Shown one piece after another: positions 31,145 to 33,794 of a DNA stretch of 33,794 nt; positions within the stretch are counted from its first letter, which is position 1; every line of letters begins with the position of its first letter. A model generated the notes under the pieces. That model was given only the letters and a program-made list of their open reading frames with translations, ran no database searches and was not told the DNA's origin. A program made the translations under genes and the position numbers. This DNA is from Candidatus Dadabacteria bacterium (GTDB lineage Bacteria; Desulfobacterota_D; UBA1144; Nemesobacterales; Mycalebacteriaceae): positions 1-33,794 of the forward strand of contig JAPOUR010000001.1 in assembly GCA_026708565.1 (NCBI GenBank), given 5' to 3'.

Positions 31145-33794
31145 TCAAAACCCAAACCGCAAACCCACATTGGCGCGGTATTCCATTATCTCCGAACCCA
31201 GAGAAACGGCGGCTTCGCCGAAAACTCCGCGCTCTTTGCCCCATGTGTACGAACCGCCCACACTCAAATCTCCGGCAATTGATTCAAGTTCACTGGTCAA
31301 ATTGTCAGTATGAGTACTGCTCCCCCTGCGGACTCTCACAGCCGTCTCGCCGTCCAGAGGGACGAGCAGGTTCAGCCCCGCGTAAACATTGCCTTTGCCC
31401 GCCTCACTGTCGCCGTATTCGCTTTCGCTTCCAAGCGCCTTTAACTCCTTGTCCACAAACACGCCCACACGCCCGGTAAGGGCTGCGCCGTCTTCAAGAG
31501 AGGCGGTTTCCGTGCCGAGTGTATTGCGGAAGTCGTCAAAATCCGCCGTAGTCCAGATTACCTGCGCCTGAGGGGTAACATTGACGCCGCTCAGGGGGTA
31601 GCGGTATCCCGCCTCTCCCGATACGCTGAAAGCGGTTGCGTCACTGCCGGAAACCGACAGTTGGGAGGAAGTCAGGTCGCTGGAAAAGAGGGCGTATTGA
31701 AACTGCCCGTCCGCGTAAAAGTTGCCCTGTTCCATAGTGGCGGTGGCGGCAACGGAGTAGCCGGTGGTTTCTATCTCGCCGTCTCCGGGCGCGATATCGG
31801 TGTTAGCCAGTCCGAACCAGACATTGCCTCCGAGTGTCAGCCCCTTCACTTCTTCAAAGGGATAGTCCGCGCCGAAGCGGATGCGTGTGTCTTGAATGTC
31901 ATACTCGCTTTTGGCTGTGGATACGCCCGGTTCAAACGAGGCGACAGACCCTTCAACCCGTCCCCATACGCCCACGCCTTTTTCGTCCTGCCAGACACGC
32001 CCCTCAAGACGCTGTTGCATTGAGGGAAGGGAGGAAAGTTGCGCAAGCGTTGCGGGGTAACTTTCTATTACTTTTCCGACATCGCCGAAGCCGTCTCTTA
32101 TGAAAGCACAAGCACCCGCCGCCGAGTCGCAGTTGAGTCTGAAAGCGTAGAATCCGGAGTCTGCGCTTCCGGTGAAATGGTTTGCCGCATTTGCCGCATC
32201 TGCGCCAAATAAGCTGATGACATTGTGAGTCCTCGCCGCCGCATTCGGGTTGCCGTGGATGATGAGGTCAATCGGGGTTGTGCCGGTTACCTCGTTGGTG
32301 ATGTTGAGGATTGAGAATCCTCCAGTCGCAAAGTTGGCGCTCATAACCAGCCGTCCGCCGTTGCCGGCATAGTTGCCGCTTATGGTAACACTCGCATCTT
32401 CATCAAGAAACAGAGCGCCATCGTCAAGGGAGAAACTTTCATCAACAGTTACCGAGCCGTCAATTGCCCATGTATTGGGTCCGGTTTTCCGCACTGTGTC
32501 AAAGCCGCTCAGTTGTCCCAAGTTAAACGAGGGGGTATTGGCGAACGGCGCGGTGGCGGCGGCAAGTTCAAATGTCGTGTTGTCTCCGGCTGCCGTTATA
32601 GCGCCTATGATATTTGCGCCCGGGCGCAGTCTGACCAGAGCGCTGTTGCTTGCGCCGGTGCGGACGGCGTGTTCGCCCCCTCTAACTGTTCCCGCAATAT
32701 CCACGACAATATCTCCGAGGTTTCCATTGCTTCTGCTGATTCCGGCAAAAATGCCTGTTCGCATGGCGGCGGGGGCATTGACCGATGCGCCCGGGGCAAC
32801 ATTAACTGTTATATCACCCGTGCCTTTATGATCCAGAGCGACGCCGCCTAAACTTGCGCTTGTGATGTTGCCGGTAACATCAATGTTCAGGGCGGAAGAG
32901 TTCACCCCCGTTCTGGCGTCAACGCCGCGCCCTATGGAAGTCCCGGTAGTGTTAATGTCTCCGCCGATGGTGATATTGAGGTCGCCTCTGGTGTCGTGTC
33001 TGGCGAGAATTCCGCCGCTTTGCGCAGAACCCGAAGCGTTGATGTTGCCCATCGCCATAATGTTCATGCCGCCCGGAGGATTGCCGGTGTGACCGATTGT
33101 GTTGGCGGCGGCGTCAATGCCCCAAGCGCCGGTTGTCATAATGTTGGCGTTGGGGGCGAGGAAGATTGACAGTTCGCCTCTGCCGAGATGCTCGGCTTTT
33201 ATGCCCAAACTTCCGCTTCTTATGTCGCCTGTGGCGTTGATGGTTACCGAGGACTGGCTTATGCCTGTGGTTTCCACATCAATGCCGTTATCCACAGCGT
33301 TGATATTGCCGCCGGAGTTAATTACCACCGCGCCCAAGCCCTGATGCCCGATGTAGATGCCCCGGTTTCCCGCCGTGATAGCGCCGGTGGCATTGACGGT
33401 TATGCTATCGGCGGCGGCGGTGGTAATTAAGTCAATGCCGTCCTGTGCGGCGTTGAGAGCCGCCGGAGTAGTTAATTGCCCCGTGCCATCAAGTATCTGC
33501 ACTCCGATGGCGTCTGTGCCTCTGGAGCTAACAGTACCGCCGATGGTGGCATCAAGACTGCCGCCCGGTACAGTAACCAGAGAGAGGGCTCTGCCTGTCG
33601 CTACATTCATACCGAAACCGGGTTCGGTGGTTACCACAAACCTCTCGCCATGAGTGGCGGAAGGGGATTGGGTCGTGTCCATAGTCGGGTCTGCCGCGCC
33701 GCTGCATGTCCATGCGCCGGGTGTGCCTGAGACTCGCTCACACATTCCCGCCGATGCCTTTTCGCCCGCGCCCGGAAACAGAGCCGTCCCCAGC
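31145..33794 (-). CDS. Autotransporter adhesin-type protein (5' end beyond window)
   Basis: The frame is open from the window edge to TGA at 31145, at least 883 codons. The first in-window Met is at 33745, but upstream codons continue in frame (ALFPGAGEKASAG), so the signal peptide lies outside. The passenger (about the first 590 residues) is a Gly/Asn/Thr-rich parallel beta-helix with repeated strands of the form SVTINATGDI.SG..GI and G.GDITV, alternating with AGI/IDA loops. The last 270 residues form the 12-strand beta-barrel (from GVWGRVEGSVASFEPG) and end YRANVGLRFGF with the terminal Phe needed for outer-membrane insertion. It is secreted by type Va and probably displayed on the surface. 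It converges on the crotonase gene with a 3-nt gap. Confidence 0.9.
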   Translation of the reverse strand, partial: LGTALFPGAGEKASAGMCERVSGTPGAWTCSGAADPTMDTTQSPSATHGERFVVTTEPGFGMNVATGRALSLVTVPGGSLDATIGGTVSSRGTDAIGVQILDGTGQLTTPAALNAAQDGIDLITTAAADSITVNATGAITAGNRGIYIGHQGLGAVVINSGGNINAVDNGIDVETTGISQSSVTINATGDIRSGSLGIKAEHLGRGELSIFLAPNANIMTTGAWGIDAAANTIGHTGNPPGGMNIMAMGNINASGSAQSGGILARHDTRGDLNITIGGDINTTGTSIGRGVDARTGVNSSALNIDVTGNITSASLGGVALDHKGTGDITVNVAPGASVNAPAAMRTGIFAGISRSNGNLGDIVVDIAGTVRGGEHAVRTGASNSALVRLRPGANIIGAITAAGDNTTFELAAATAPFANTPSFNLGQLSGFDTVRKTGPNTWAIDGSVTVDESFSLDDGALFLDEDASVTISGNYAGNGGRLVMSANFATGGFSILNITNEVTGTTPIDLIIHGNPNAAARTHNVISLFGADAANAANHFTGSADSGFYAFRLNCDSAAGACAFIRDGFGDVGKVIESYPATLAQLSSLPSMQQRLEGRVWQDEKGVGVWGRVEGSVASFEPGVSTAKSEYDIQDTRIRFGADYPFEEVKGLTLGGNVWFGLANTDIAPGDGEIETTGYSVAATATMEQGNFYADGQFQYALFSSDLTSSQLSVSGSDATAFSVSGEAGYRYPLSGVNVTPQAQVIWTTADFDDFRNTLGTETASLEDGAALTGRVGVFVDKELKALGSESEYGDSEAGKGNVYAGLNLLVPLDGETAVRVRRGSSTHTDNLTSELESIAGDLSVGGSYTWGKERGVFGEAAVSLGSEIMEYRANVGLRFGF

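Overview
The window (33.8 kb, about 60% GC over most of its length) is chromosomal DNA from a diderm (Gram-negative) bacterium. The evidence for two membranes is a TolC-type outer-membrane channel gene and a large autotransporter ending in the expected C-terminal Phe. The PTS-Ntr-like regulators (HprK, RapZ, PtsN, EIIA-Man), long-form HPF, RecG with an N-terminal extension and a complete SucA/SucB pair suggest a proteobacterial, Desulfobacterota-like or candidate-phylum lineage. The sequence alone does not fix the taxon. Coding density is very high: no gap exceeds 300 bp, and I found no rRNA, tRNA, CRISPR array or intact transposon.

Region 1 (1-10986, minus strand) is a chain of 14 tightly packed genes, transcribed right to left: hemW-like, eno, a heptad-repeat coiled-coil protein, leuC, leuD, hpf, ptsN, hprK, rapZ, EIIA-Man, a small unknown, a HAD phosphatase, a PLP histidine decarboxylase and a tandem-ACT protein cut by the window edge. 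Many joints are ATGA or TGATG overlaps. The set combines glycolysis, leucine synthesis, ribosome hibernation and phospho-relay regulation. HPr and enzyme I are not here.

Region 2 (11044-21707, plus strand) starts at a good extended -10 promoter and carries tolC, a MacA-like adaptor, a MacB/LolD-like ATPase (with no permease gene), a small DUF1285-like protein, UDP-glucose dehydrogenase, a UDP-glucuronate-epimerase-like gene, topA and recG. The middle two sugar genes together would supply UDP-glucuronate and UDP-galacturonate for surface polysaccharide.

Region 3 (21687-26902, minus strand) holds two unusual FmdB-like split zinc-ribbon paralogues followed by sucA and sucB. The sucB end overlaps the recG end tail to tail.

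Region 4 (about 26950-30335, plus strand) is a clearly lower-GC accessory island. It has a leader with a perfect -10 and a 7-bp stem capped by GAAA, then three co-oriented genes: a DUF262 (ParB/GmrS-like) protein, a COG4938/DUF3696 ABC-like AAA ATPase and an unrecognised 316-aa protein. This looks like a compact defence-type module and is the best candidate here for an undescribed system. A short relic of a crotonase-family gene lies on the opposite strand at its left edge, and an intact methylmalonyl-CoA-decarboxylase-like crotonase starts 2 nt after its right edge.

Region 5 (31145-33794, minus strand) is most of an autotransporter adhesin that continues past the window end.
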